NCBI GenBank assembly: GCA_017590115.1
Contig: JAGGNK010006448.1
Span: forward strand, 5,873,595-5,937,594
Origin: Montifringilla adamsi
Lineage: Eukaryota > Chordata > Aves > Passeriformes > Passeridae
DNA: 64,000 nucleotides
Reading direction: 5' to 3'
In this document: in pieces, positions 23,494 through 36,370 of the stretch
Position numbering within the stretch: the first letter of the stretch is position 1
How the letters are laid out: every line of letters starts with the position of its first letter
Position numbers and translations under genes: made by a program
Notes under the pieces: generated by a model
What the model was told of the DNA's origin: nothing
The model's input: the letters and a program-made list of their open reading frames with translations, nothing else
Database searches by the model: none

Positions 23494-26400
23494 TCACAGG
23501 CAATAGATGAGTTTGGCATTGTTAGGTTGATTCTGCTGTAGCCTCTACTGGGATAGGAGCTGGTGCGCAGCTGTTTCTGAGGAAAATATGGAGAGTTCCC
23601 TGTCCCTCCCTATTCCATGGTCTGGATGAAGAGATGTACACAAGGACTACAGAAGCATGTGCATGTTTATAGCTTGCAGCACAGTATGGCCAGGATTTCC
23701 AAGAACCTGATAGTAAAATAAATAAGAGATTTTCCATGCATTTTGCTTCTGCTATGATATTTGAAGTAAATTTTAGTCATTATACCTGAAGAAAAAATTC
23801 CTTTTCAGACATCCCTGCTTAGATAGAAATGGCTTTTGGCTGATGTTTGGGCAGTATTACTAAGCTGTGTGTTAGGATGTGTCTTCAGACAGATGTGGTC
23901 TTGTCCTTTGCTAGCCAAATTGTCACCAAGGTGGAGGTCAGGGCATTATGTAAATCTGATACTACATCCAAGCTAACAGAATGGTGATCCAAACTTCTCC
24001 AAGCCCTTGTGCTCCGTAGCACGGCACTGCAGTAGCAGTGTGCCCACCATGAACTCAGTGCCTCATTCATGCAATGACTTGACATGATTGGATGGAAACT
24101 GAAGTAGAAAGCTTAAAAATAACATTTTTGAGATATTGCATAAAATTCCCACATAATTCCCACAACAGTACATCATTCTAGAATGGAAAGATGTCTTTGA
24201 ATGATATGCACACATTTTTGGACTGTCGTCTTTCTATATGCTTTAGTTTTCTAAGTGGATTAGTTTATATACAGGAAGGATATCTCTTCATTCATACTTG
24301 ATTTGCTTTATTTTGTGTGTGAATTCAACAGAAGAGTAATACAAAAATAAAGGACCAGCAATTGTGAAAAAAATTAAGTTTTTCTTCCTCTCAGTCCAGG
24401 ATCATTGATGGTTTAAAACCATCAGTATTTTCTATTTCCGATGATTTTCCCATTATAATTCTCTAAGGACTAGTCAAATCTCCACTTCTGTTGAAATGTC
24501 TTACTTAAAACATATCTTTACTTTATAACATTCTCAAATATCTCAAAATATTTTTCACAATATATCATAATGAATTGCAAAAATTCATTAAAAATGAAAA
24601 AAAGAACAAGAGATCCTTTCAAAAATATTTAAAAGAAACATAATTTATTAAAATTAAAAACTACATCTGAAAAGAAATTCAAGTACCACTTTTTAATTAT
24701 TTATAATAAATTTTCTAAAGAAAGAAAGCATAAGTGCAGTTGAAGTAATTGGAGACAATTAATCATTTAACTTAGTAAATATTTTGTATAAGAACTTTTA
24801 CAGAAATTATATTAAAGAATATTAAATATGTTCAGCTCAGGCAAATTCACCAGCAGAACTAAATTTATTAAAAACAATGTAAAATGAGAACTGAAATTGT
24901 ACATTTCTGCAGAAGATCATTCAAGATTGGGAAGTCCATTTCACAAATAATTTGCCTGAAGCCTTTATAACAAAGAAAAGCTAGAGAAAAAGTATAAGCC
25001 ATCCATACAGTACATTAACATATACTCCTGCTACTAGATCTTCAATGTTTTCTCTACATGGATTTAGCTACTGAGTTGGTCTTGTCAAATACAGCTCTAC
25101 AAAATTTTGCCTCAGACATGACAGTATCCAGCTCTTTATCACTGAGCCCTGATTCCCCTGTATTCCTATGCATTTATTATCTTATAACTTCCCTGTCCAC
25201 TCTCAAAATTAGCAGTCAGCATGATTGTTTTTCTGTGGTTACTGCTTCTTTTTTCTCACAAATATGTCTGTTCCTGTTACCTTTCTGAGAAGAGCATGCA
25301 TTTCATTCTTTCCTTAAGCTCTTCAAGGTCTGTCTTTTCATTAGTGTCTTAAATTGATACAACTCAGATGAAAAATAAAACAACATTTCTTGCAAGAACA
25401 CAGCAAGACCATAGTTAACCTTATTCCTTCACTGAAGTGTTTTATGTACCGGTAATTTGTCTCAACATTTACTTACGTGGAGTTTCTAGTGCAACTAGTA
25501 ACCACAGGAGTGGAAACAAATCGTAACCTGGCCTAATTTCTGCAAATGATGTCTCATTCACCCTGAGAACAAGATTAAACTCACCCATCTTTACATGTGC
25601 AGATGTAAGATAATGAAGTTTGTTTTCCTTTAAGTAAATAGAGAGAGTGAGGATCACAAAGGCATAATTCAACTAATTTATTTTAGATTTCCTTTAGATG
25701 GCTCTATGTGCTTAGAACAAGTGAATAATAATATTTCAGATATAAACATCTATGACTTGATTCCTTTGCCTGCACTTAAACACCCAGTGTTCATTGAGAT
25801 GTCTTAGGCTATTCTGCATGGATGTAACAGTCTTCTTAAAAGGTCTGGCTCTCTATGTGTCCCCTGTTTTGTCCTATGAAGATGTTTATTATGCCTTAGG
25901 AACACTCAAATGATTACAACTGATTTGAAGTTCAGGATATATACATTTTAATATCAGTGTGTGAGGCAGGGGCCAAATATAGTTATCCAAATATAAGTAC
26001 TGAATCTTATAGCTACTAAAGCTTATAGTAACCTGCCTGTCTTCCAATTATTGCTCCAGAAAGGCATTGGTCCTCTGTAGGTCCTTTGTAATAACTTACA
26101 GCAGCTATTTTTAAGTCTTCCTAAATAAAAATGGATGCATCTGTATAGCAAATTGAAAAGCTCTTTAGATGTGGAAACTGTCATTATATATAACAGTGAA
26201 CCAGAATTTAATTCTGTTGCCTAAATGGTGCTGATTAGAAGTGTCTGAAATGTCCCAGGTTATCCTAGCCTATCTCCAGTTGTTACCTTGGAATAGCATA
26301 TATCTCCCTTCTGTCCCATGAAGTCCTCAAGAGCCTCATGCATGTCTCTGCCATGCCAGTACAACACAATGACATAATTATCTAAAATTTCACCCCACAT

Positions 26401-28586
26401 CAAAATGTTCAGTGTTGTCAGAGGTGTTACTCAAATCAAATGAGCCTTTCAGTTACCCAGAGGTGGGGATCGATTTCCATGCATTCCCTAGGATATACAG
26501 GAACAATACCAAATGGAGACCAGCATGGTTTTGGTCCAGCTACTGGAAGCCAGACCTTGGTGCAAGAAAAATAACTCCAGGTATGTGAAATTTTGGCTAC
26601 TGAGAAGATAACTTGAGGTGCTTTGTATACAGGCACCCATAGGCACCCTTGAGTGTATTACCTAATTCTCCACTGAGCGTAATAACTGCATAAATGCGTC
26701 TTTCACATGACTAACCCCTTCATTTAGAAGTTTTAATCTGCAACTGTTTTCTTATTTGATCAGATAATATGCTGATTAGACCAAAATCGTGAAGTCGATT
26801 TTAAAATAAGATCTATAGCTATCAGTTCTCAAATTAGACTGCCATGCTGTGATCAATAAACTAAGTCACAGAAAGAATATCAGAACTGCAGTCCTTAAAC
26901 TGACCTTAGTAGGGAAGATATTCAGTCTAATTTTAAGTATAGCAAAACTTAGAACACACACGGGAGGAATAGCATAAAGATACTTTTCTCTTTAAACACT
27001 CATTTTTCTCTCCTTAAAAAATATAATTTTCACACTTTTCTAACAATTTAAAAATTACTCACAGTTAACAATTGAATATAGTATGTCTGTTTATTCGTTT
27101 TTTAATGATATTACAGTGATAACTGAGTGGTTATTGAGGAGGATTCTAATTTAATCAATAGTGTGACTTTGAGGATACACAGAGTAGAAGTTTTACTAAC
27201 ACTTCAGGTTAAACATATATTTTGAATGTAAAATTTCCCTTTTCCTCTTTAACACTCCCATGCAACACTTGCTACTTCTTTATTTTTTAACATTTAAATA
27301 CAGAGAAAGATTTAAAGCATATCAACAGCATCTAAGTGAACATGCTGCTCCTGAAATAAATTTAATTATAAAAGTATTGTCTCATTCTCTGCTTTCACTA
27401 AATTAGTGATTCAGCAGCTATCTCCATTATCACTCTGTAAGTTCCAGTTTTAACAGAGCAGCATGCTTTTTATTATATTATGTATATACAGGCTCTTTTT
27501 GGTTCTTCACTCTGTAAAAGAACTGTGAGTGAGTGCAGGTGTGAAAAAAAAAAGGCAAGAATACTTGCTTTTTAGAATGCTTTCAGGATGTAATTCATAG
27601 TAAGTTATTCAGGTTCTCCAGGTTTCATTAAAAAGTACAAAACAGAAAAATATGATTGCACTGTATTTACAGCATAGTGCTGTTTTTCCATAGTTTATAT
27701 ATATATATATCCTATGTATTCAGATGTTGACATAAAGGGTACAGCTTGCTGAATCTGTTTTGATTTCACTTCCCACCTATCTGACAAGCATTCACATCAG
27801 ACAAGAATTCAAGCTGCATGAAACTTCTGAAGCTAGGTACAGGTAGACAGGCATACACACAAAGCAGGAAATTTTGGAAGTTTATTATTTTCGTATACAA
27901 TACGGTGCTCTCTATGTAAATAAAATATAAGCAAAATGGAAGGCTTGGGTCATTTTGCACCTGTATTCTTAAAAATGCAATAAAAAATATTACACGGTAG
28001 CTTATTTTTAAACCCATGTACACCTATATGCCGTGCATGTTAGCATGTTGGTTGCATGGTGGCTGAAAGTTGAAGATAAATTAATTCAGATAGATGGGGA
28101 AAAGTTAGAAACTCTTGGTTTTTAACTGAAAAGTTAGTCTTGCCATCTATTGCAGCACAGGATGGCAGATCACTGGGGACACAGTCCAAGCATGGCCAGC
28201 AGAGCCATGGGGATTGGGACAGGCTGACAGGCCAAGATATGGGTTCATGGGCTTCTCAGTGTGTCCTGTAATGTCAACAGAACCTCAGTACTGGACTTCC
28301 ATCTGAAATGTCCACTCTGAACCCTTTCCATCTGAAAGTGCTTGTTCCTTTCAAAGCAATCCTGAAAACACATGTTATCTCTTTAGTCTTTTAATAGATG
28401 TGTTTACTGGCATTCTTTAGCTTGGATATGCTAGTTCTTGACCAGCTCTTGCTAGTGCTTGTCCAAAGAAAGAATTATTATCAGTCTTTCTCCTCCATTA
28501 GCCCCAGTCATTCTAGTTGACGTTATCACACAAACACTACTGGTGACAGCTAAAGCACCTTCCCTGCTCCCCTCCTTCCTTTCCAG

Positions 28587-28679
28587 AGTCTGTCTGGCCT
28601 TGTCTTTAAGGTGCAGACATTTAACAGCAGCAGGAGAAGTGAAGGAAATGGCTGTACAGAAGAAACATTCATGATATAA
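28587..28679 (+). other. Candidate terminal exon, product unknown
   Basis: A strong pyrimidine-rich acceptor (CCCCTCCTTCCTTTCCAG to 28586) precedes a 30-codon open frame ending in TAA at 28677-28679. The peptide begins Ser-Leu-Ser-Gly-Leu-Val-Phe and ends Glu-Glu-Thr-Phe-Met-Ile. Another frame is also open across it, so the evidence is only the acceptor plus a modest open frame. No AATAAA is close downstream. Could equally be chance. Confidence 0.15.
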
Positions 28680-31545
28680 ACAACATTTAAGCCATTCTCC
28701 ACTCCCTCTTCAAGTCAGGTTAGGATGGTAAACTAAGATGGTTTCAGCTTGGTTTCAGCTCCCTTAAAGATAAGTTAATTTGAATAAGGCACCAGTCATG
28801 AGTAGTTAGGCTCAAATCCTCTTTCAGTTTTCCTGAATACTTAAGTGAACACCTTTAGTATTAGTCTTTTACTAAAGACATCAAAATTCATAGAAATTAA
28901 AATGAAGCAGTTGCTGCTGTTTAATGTTAAAACATTTTAAAGTGTTGTTGTACATTTTTGTTACTTTTTTATATAACCTTTTCATTACTAGGTAACCATA
29001 TGTTTTATATAACATCAACAACTTATACCAAATCATTGGTGAAAATTTCAGTAGCAATTAAAATCAACAGTATTAGTTTATACAGAGAAAATAAAATAAG
29101 TCCTTTGCATTGCAAAAACCCTTATACAAATCAACAAAGAAATGAACAAAAAAAAGATTTCAAAAGCTTCCTTAATTCTTTGTATCAAACTCGGCATATA
29201 AATCCCAAATTGCTGTCTTTCTTATTGGAGAAAACTGCCTCTTGCTTTCCTTTTTTCCCCCTCAGAAATACAATATTTTTTGTTGTGTTTTTCTCTTTTG
29301 TTTTTTTTTTTACCTCTCTCTGTTGAGTATATCTGTTTCATGGCATTGTAGTCACAATAAAAATATGTGTCAGTATTCATGTTCTTCCTGGAAAGGATGG
29401 TTTAGTCATTATTCATGGTAAATAAAGACACTTGTATAAAATCTAATGCAACTTTCCCTGGAAAACTGCACTTCAGGATTTAATTTTCTATTTTATTTTC
29501 CCATTATAAAAATACATCTTAGGCTGTGAATATTTCCACTGACTTTCCTGTGGCTCCAGCATTTTCTTTCTATAGCAAGGTAACTCTGTGGCTTAAATTT
29601 AATGTAGTTTTTGCAATTGTGCACTTATTTTTCTATGTTTGATGCCATATTAATGGGTAACAATGCAGTTCCCTGTACTGAAGGGGTTGGTGTAAATTAT
29701 CCATTCCAAGCAGCTATAGGGCTGAACTTTTCTACTACAAGGTTAAAGCAAGACAAAGTCCTCAAAAATTTTATTCTTCCATTGTCTGATTGAGACAGTA
29801 GTAACAGTTGGAGAGTAGAGCCTTGTTATTGGGAAATAACATGTCATAACATATAATGATCCACATTTTCAAAATAAATGGGTCACCCAGAGCACACAGA
29901 AGGACATTGTCTGAGCTCAACTTTAGAAATAAAGTCTTTCAACAACTCTATGGGAAAGCAAGTAGTGAAAATTGATTATTCTCAAAACTGCTATCTCATG
30001 CAAAAAACTACAAGGATCTCCTTGAATTAAAGAAATACAAAGAAAAACTGTCACTAACTTTTCTTTTTTTCATCTTCTTTTATGTGATATGTATGCCCCA
30101 TTAAGCCTTGTGTGAAAATCAGCAGCACGTTAACTGTTTTGCTTCTCTACTTTAGACACTTTAGCTTTTAAAACATCCCCATTTCAACAAAAGGATCAAA
30201 TTAGTATTTGGGAAAATAAAAATTTGTTTCAATATATATAAATGGAAACTCCCATCTCCCCTCCCACTATAATTTGTGCACACTGTGTTCTGTGTTTTCA
30301 TTACTTCTTTGGTCAATAGTTGTTTTGGTTTTTTTCCTCTTTTTAATGGAAGCCTTGTGCATATGTGTCCATGCTCATACACTTACATAGCATGCCCAGG
30401 TGTTCACATGTTTATGCTTAAGCTGAGCATGTGTGTGTGTGATTGGATGTGGGTTGAACCCAATACCACCAGTTTTAGAAACATCCATTAGCCTTTGATG
30501 CACTTTGGCTACATTTTTTCATACAGTACAAAAAAAAATTAACATCTATTTGAAGCCATCTTGCTGAGAGCCAGTCTCACCACTGCTGGCAGTAATTGTT
30601 TGCATGTGACCTTGCTTTTTATTGTGCTGAAATTATATTAAGGAGCAATCTGCAGGCAACCATTCTAGTCTGTTCACTTGAATGAGATTTATTCAGAACT
30701 TTCCTGCATTCTTTGTCCATCATTTAATCTCGGTTTCTAAGGGAATTAATCTTGAGTTTCTTAGCTTCTAAATGATTAAAGTAAACACAGGCAAGAATGA
30801 AAAGGGAGAAGAAAGAACCATAGGAATCTTTCTTCTCTTTTATTCTTTAGGGAAAGGTGCATTCAGTGCAGTGAATAAAACTATCTTTCATGTGGAAATA
30901 CTGCTTTACCAGCAATGCAGAGTACTTTATTTATGAAGATGAGTAAGCTAATGCTCATTAAGAAGAAATATAATGAAGTGTGGGGGTTTTTTTAAGTCCT
31001 AGAATTTTATAAAGACATCTGGGATTTGAAATATGATGAAAAATAAAGTACAACACAAAATGAGAAGTTTTCATTATCAGAACGACCTAAAAACCCAAGG
31101 GAATACTTAAAATTAGTTTATAGGCTGAGATACTAGAAGAGTATCCCCACTTCCCAAAAGCAAAAGTGATATTGATCAGTAGTATAATTAAGGCTAAGAT
31201 ACATTCTCTAGGAAACTGGTCTGAACAAAGTAGCAGGAAATTTTAAAAAAAGAAGAAAAACAGCCAGGAAAAAACAAACTGGGGACATGGAGCTGCACCA
31301 GCCTCACCTCCACTGGGCTACTGAACTCAGCAAGCCCCTAAAACACCTGATGTACATTTAGAGTCTCTTTTATAATGTCTTATGTCTTTTTCTCATAAAA
31401 CACATAATTGCTGAGAAAACTTATTGTCAGGCTTGAAATGAAAATATTAAATGTGCCTATAGTACTTTTAAACATTGCTGTACAGACAGCCACTTCCCAC
31501 AAAGAGGCCTCAAATAGCAGATTTTTGGGTTTATATTACAATGGA

Positions 31546-31571
31546 TTGTTGTTGTTGTTGTTGTTGTTGTT
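31546..31571. repeat. (TTG)n microsatellite
   Basis: About eight tandem TTG units following ACAATGGA. Confidence 0.92.
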
Positions 31572-31989
31572 AAGCTCCAATTACTCTTCCTCAAGCTTTG
31601 CAGCATTTATTTTTACTTCATGTTCATTAGCCTGTTTTCAAGGTGATTTCACACTTTCTAGCCAGTTGTCTGATTTTCATTGATACATTAGATTTTCTTC
31701 AACTTCATGTAAAAGTGTTGGTTTTGCACTGCCTAGCTTTTGGTAGCATACAGACCCCAGAGGTGGCTTCTCTGAGAAGCTGCTGGAAGCTTCCACCACA
31801 TCCAGCAGAGCCACTCCCTGATGGCTCTACAGATGGATATGCTGCTGGCCAAAGCTGGACTAATTAGAGAGGTTGGTAATGCCTTTGTGATAACAGATTT
31901 AAGAAGCAGGGCATGCCAGAGAGGAGGAGGAGGAGGTGACAACATGTGAGGGAAAACAACATGGAGACACCAAGGACAGTGGAGAAGGA

Positions 31990-32400
31990 GAGGCAGGAGT
32001 GCTCCAGGCACTGGAGCTGAGATTCCTCTGCAAGCCATGGTGAGACCAGGGTGAAGCAGCTGTGTCCCTACAGACCATGGGTCCATGAGGGATGGAGAGA
32101 TCCACCCACAGCTCGTGGGGGAGGGGCCCATGCTGGAGCAGGTGGATGCCTGGAGGTGGCTGTGGTCCTGTGGGAGACCTGATGGAGAGAGGAGCAGCCT
32201 GTCCTTGGAGGACTGGACTCTGTGGCCACACACCGCAGCATTTTTGGGAGGACTGTCTGCCCATGGGAAGGACTCATATTGCAGCAGTTTTGGGCAGACT
32301 GCTGCTTGGGAGATTGGAGCCATGCTGGAGAAGTTCATGGAGAACTCTCTCCCTTGGGAAGGGATCCCACAGTCTCACAGTGGAAGGATCCCCCTCCCTG
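31990..32400 (+). repeat. Degenerate tandem units inside the LTR
   Basis: Roughly 40-60 base units recur within the LTR, each with a TGGAG(C/A)AG core (for example ATGCTGGAGCAG near 32130 and ATGCTGGAGAAG near 32321) and GTCC/GACC...CATGG motifs between them. The period is irregular. Such expanded stretches make stop-poor frames on both strands. Confidence 0.55.
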
Positions 32401-32552
32401 ACCAGTGGAAGAAAACCTCAGTAGACGAACTGACCAAAACTACACGCTGTCTCTCCCTATGTCAGTGGGGAGGAGGGAGGAGGCTGGGGGCAGAAAAAAG
32501 GAGTTTTAAGGCCTTATTTGGCTTCTTGTTATCATTCTCTGATTCTGTTAGT

Positions 32553-32558
32553 AATAAA
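32553..32558 (+). promoter_or_regulatory. AATAAA polyadenylation signal in LTR
   Basis: AATAAA within GTTAGTAATAAATTCAC in the LTR, about 180 bases before its 3' end, a position expected for the R region of an LTR transcribed on the + strand. Confidence 0.55.
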
Positions 32559-32738
32559 TTCACTTTCCAACTTTAAGCTGAACCTCTTTTGCCCTCAAAG
32601 TGTTTTGTCCTGGTCCTTATCTCAACTCATGAACCTTTTGTTAATTTTTTTTCCTCTCCTCTGCCCAGCTGTGGCAGGGGAGTGTGAGCAATTTGCTTTC
32701 ATTGGTGCCTGGCATTGGGCCAGTGTCAAACCACAACA

Positions 32739-35654
32739 ATCACAAATAAATTTCCTTCACACATTCTTTTCCCCTGAAAAAACAGTACATGAAATTATTA
32801 AACAGAATCACTCTTGGAGCTCACCTTACCTGAATACCTCTAATAGCCTGAGTATGAAGCATTCTCTCCATCTCAAAAGCTACTTACATCACATAATTCT
32901 TACTCCAATTCTCACCTTCTCCCAATTAGCTAATGTGATAACCTGTGTTTTACTGCACAGAATGATTTAATAAATCCAGGCGAGCAATGTCTGTGTTCCC
33001 ATTTTCTGTAAAATTTCTTATCAAAAAAGCCATCAAACTTACAGTTATATACTTGCAGTAAATACAAGTGCATTGTTAATATTTCCTCTTTGTAGAGTAG
33101 ACATTGTGGAAAACTTGGCCATACACTGGTTTTGAATTGTAGAACTGGACGCTGCAGCCCAGAGTGGAAGCATATTAGTTTGATTTTAGAATAAGAACTT
33201 CATTAATTAGGGAATTTATTTAATTAATTAAAACAGTGCATGTTGAAGAAAATACTGAAAAGACAACAAAATCTAACATATAGATTTTAATTAAAATACT
33301 AGATAACATTTTGGTGAAATCAAAGAAAATATAATACTTTAATTATGAGCGTTATTTATATAACTGTCTCTCAAGTTGTGGCAACTGTATAGGAACAGCA
33401 ACATGTAAAACTAATCATTAGTAGAGCAAAATATAAGGAGATGGAGACACTAAGGATGAAATGTTCATTTTGGTAAATTAATTATACTTCATGATGAACA
33501 ATCTTTCTCCCATCCAAGAAGATACTTCATACATCAAAAGCAAGTCAAAAGCAATCCATTGTCCTGTGAGTAACATAATGCATTAATGTATTCTGCTGGA
33601 AAACATCCCAGGGTACTCAGAAACTCTAAATACTGAAATACAGGATATTAATGGTAAAACAAAACTATGTGGCTGGTATAGAATCTATTTTTATTAATTC
33701 TGTACAGACACACAATTATGTCCTTTGCTAAGCTGTGTATCATGACAGCTCATTAAGAAGAGAAACCATGGCAAACAATTTTGATTATTTTTTTAACTGT
33801 CTATGAAGGAATAACAACTTTGACAAATGAGATGAAATTTAAAAAAAAAAAACCAAATTAAAAAAAATGAAGTGAATCAATTAGAATACTTCTAACAGTG
33901 GTTAATTGCCACAGAACCACAAAATAAATTATTTAGGCCATGTATAAACATGATATAAAATTCTTGGATGCAATAACATATTTGTGGTTTAATTCTAATT
34001 TTGAATTTAATCTAATTCCATTTCCAATTTACTAAATATCATTGACATACCAGTCATTTAACAAATTTTCTGTAAATCTCACTCAATAGCATGGATATGC
34101 TGATCAAATACATGTTATAGCATGGATATGTCTGATCAAAAGTGTTTGACTTTGCTATTCCACTATGGGCTTTGGTTCTACTAATTTAAATAAATGGAGT
34201 GATGCTATAAAAATTACAAAATACCTTTGAATGACACCTTCAGGTCAAGAACACTACCAGCACTTTGTAAGTGTCAGAAACAGGTTCACTTAACAGTGTG
34301 ATGAACGGGATAGGTATTTTTATTAAAAATTGCTTTCAGAACCTAAGAATAAATATCCTTAAACTTTGGTGGTGGATGTTTGCCATGAATTCTGCTGTCT
34401 TAGAATCTGGAGGTTTTAATTCAATAGCCCACACAGAGGCACCTCTAAACATTTGAGTTTTCTAGTATCCTACCTCAGATCCACCTGTCCTTTCAGAAAA
34501 AAACCAAACATTAATTGTCTTTATGTTGTCTTTCATATGCCTGCAAGAATATCTCAGACACCCTACAGCACCCCAGCTCAAACAGACTTTAGGTTTGGAT
34601 AGCAGAAAGGTGTTCTGAGTTCTACTTTTGTGCTAATCATCCTGGGCTCCTCTTAGTCAGCAGGAGAAATAAAGGCTCTGTAAGGTGATTAATAGAAATT
34701 TGAGCTCTGATCTAAAACCCTATGACTTTCCTTGGGTGATTACCAATCTATCTACTGCCTGTAAAATTAGCCTTGGTAAAACATGGACAAAAATGATCCT
34801 AACAGTGAATATTCGAATGTCAAAGGTCAAGGAAGAGTCCTGCCTCCTCCAAGACTCTGCATTATCTCTGAAAGTAGAACTTACTTGCTAGGCCCTTTAA
34901 GCCTTGCAACACTGAGGAGGAATACAATGCTTTAACTTCATATAATACTGATTACAGCACAATGATGAGAGAAGAGTCTGTCTGTCTTCACATCTTCACT
35001 AAGATCTTTTCTTATTAATTCCCTTAAAGTTCACACAGCTTATGTCAGCTGTTTTCTTTCTAGTACTTTAGAAAGTCTTCTTTGTCTTAAAGGTCAATGC
35101 AATAGAAAACCATTTTTTATTGCTAGAGGGAAGCTGTAAACAATCTGAGAAGTTTATAGGACAAACAACTAAAGAATATTCCTGAATTCAGTTAAAATTA
35201 TTCCACAAAACTGGTATCAAATATGATCAGTCTAATCTTATCTCCCTGAATATTTGGGTGTATTTATTCTGCACAATGAGACATAGAATATATTATGTTT
35301 TGTTTATGATCTAGAATGACTAAAATTTACAGCTGCGTCCTGTACATAGCATGGGATTGTAACATTTTGGGCACAGAAATAGTCAACTGGGTTCATACAT
35401 TTTACTCCTGTAAATATTGCTTTAGGACAGACCTAGTTTGGAATCTTAGTGTTCACTTAAAATTCCATCAGCTTAGTGGATTCTAGGCTTATGCACACAC
35501 ATGTAGGAAAATATAATATACACTATCTACATGCTTAAATCACACAGTAGATGAAGATCCAATATGATGAAATATTTTCGAAGTTTTGTTACAGGAGAAT
35601 TCACATACAATATTTTCAACATTATTAGCAATTAAATTTGTATGTTCATGTTCG
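32739..35654. other. Unique AT-rich stretch
   Basis: No gene or interspersed repeat seen. A local duplication of about 23 bases lies at 34086-34140. Short A runs occur near 33841. Confidence 0.6.
34086..34140. repeat. Short tandem duplication
   Basis: Two near-identical copies of ATAGCATGGATATG(T)CTGATCAAA, the first at 34086-34108 and the second at 34117-34140, separated by eight bases and differing by one inserted T. Confidence 0.85.
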
Positions 35655-36370
35655 TCAGAGAGAAGTACAAAGTTCTGCACCTTGGAGAGAGTGACCATAT
35701 GCTTGAGAACACATAAAATGGCTGAAAAATAGTTTAGCTGAAAAGGACTTCAGTGTTACTTCAGGCACCAAGATTATGGAACCCATTGCAGGTTCAGTGT
35801 ATAGTGGGCTACGTTAGGAGGAGAACCAAGAAGCTGAGTTAAATTATTATCCCATTGTTATTATTCTCTCATCTTGGCCCTGAAGAGGTTACATTTGAAT
35901 TACCAGGCCCAGTTCTATTTTACTTGGCCCCATGGCAAAATGCCTCAAAAAAAAAAAAAAAAGTTTGAGCAATTGAGCAGGGCCCAGTGGACAGCTAGCA
36001 AGATGGTGAGAGAGCTAGAGCCTGACCTATGAAGGTCAGACTGAATGAACTGAGTTCATTTAGTCTGGTGAAAAGGAGCCTGATGATCTGATATTAAAAT
36101 TTTTTGGAGGGGAGTTTCAAGGAAAGCAGATTCAAATGCTTCTGTAGTTGCAGATGGTGTAGCAGTGTTGTTTTGAGGGGGAGATTAAACATCAGGAAAA
36201 ACCTTTCCAGCTGGCAGAAAGTTCACCACCGTAAAATATTGTCCAGAGGGGATGCATTAAAAACCATGTCTGGATTTCTCATGCTTCAAATCTGACTGAT
36301 CTGGCTTTGTCTTGATGATAATCCTGTTTTGAGAATGATAATGGACAAAGCATCTCTAAAATCTGCTTTA
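35655..36370 (+). mobile_element. CR1 LINE fragment, 3' portion
   Basis: A very diverged sense CR1. Landmarks include AAGTTCTGCACCTTGGAGAG (the region after the reverse-transcriptase core), AAGATGGTGAGAGAGC, GTTCATTTAGTCTGGTGAAA and AGGAAAAACCTTTCCAG from the 3'UTR. A 17-base A run at 35947-35963 interrupts it. The 3' terminus has decayed. Confidence 0.68.

Larger units (their letters stand above)
20471..31544. other. Long mostly unique AT-rich stretch
   Basis: About 11 kb without any recognised interspersed repeat. It contains A runs at 22576-22605 and 23478-23493, a short palindrome at 24406-24424, an unclassified GC-richer patch at 28144-28290, and two candidate exons listed separately (22471-22523 and 28587-28679). 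Open frames of 60-122 codons here have no identifiable product. Confidence 0.55.
31716..32738 (+). mobile_element. Solo LTR (about 1 kb) of an avian ERV-type family
   Basis: A GC-rich island in AT-rich flanks. It begins TGTTGGTTTTGCACTGCC at 31716 and ends AAACCACAACA at 32738, giving the TG...CA ends of an LTR. Inside are AGAAGCTGCTGGAAGCTTCC, a TATA-like ATTTAAGAAG near 31898, ACACCAAGGACAGTGGAGAA, then degenerate repeats built on GGAGCAG, CCATGG and GTGG words (31990-32400), and an AATAAA signal at 32553-32558 before the U5-like end. Order and wording match a dispersed bird LTR that I remember. The element is transcribed in the + direction. Flanking five-base words do not match, so no target duplication is visible. 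Frames of 110-201 codons on both strands here reflect GC-rich, stop-poor DNA, not genes. Confidence 0.75.

Noticed and set aside
24406..24424. Short palindrome TGATGGTTTAAAACCATCA
   Set aside because: Nine-base arms are within chance expectation for 64 kb of AT-rich DNA.
28958..29326. 122-codon plus-strand frame
   Set aside because: Phe/Lys/Asn/Ser-rich translation of AT-rich DNA; ends in a T-rich tract.
30851..30942. Strong acceptor (CTTTTATTCTTTAG) and GTAAGC donor bounding 92 bases
   Set aside because: Two frames contain early stops and the third stops about 10 bases before the donor, so it is not coding. A non-coding exon is possible, but nothing supports it.
31733..32338. 201-codon minus-strand frame and overlapping frames of 110-163 codons on both strands
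   Set aside because: All lie in the GC-rich, stop-poor LTR with degenerate repeats; several mutually overlapping frames are open, as expected from composition.
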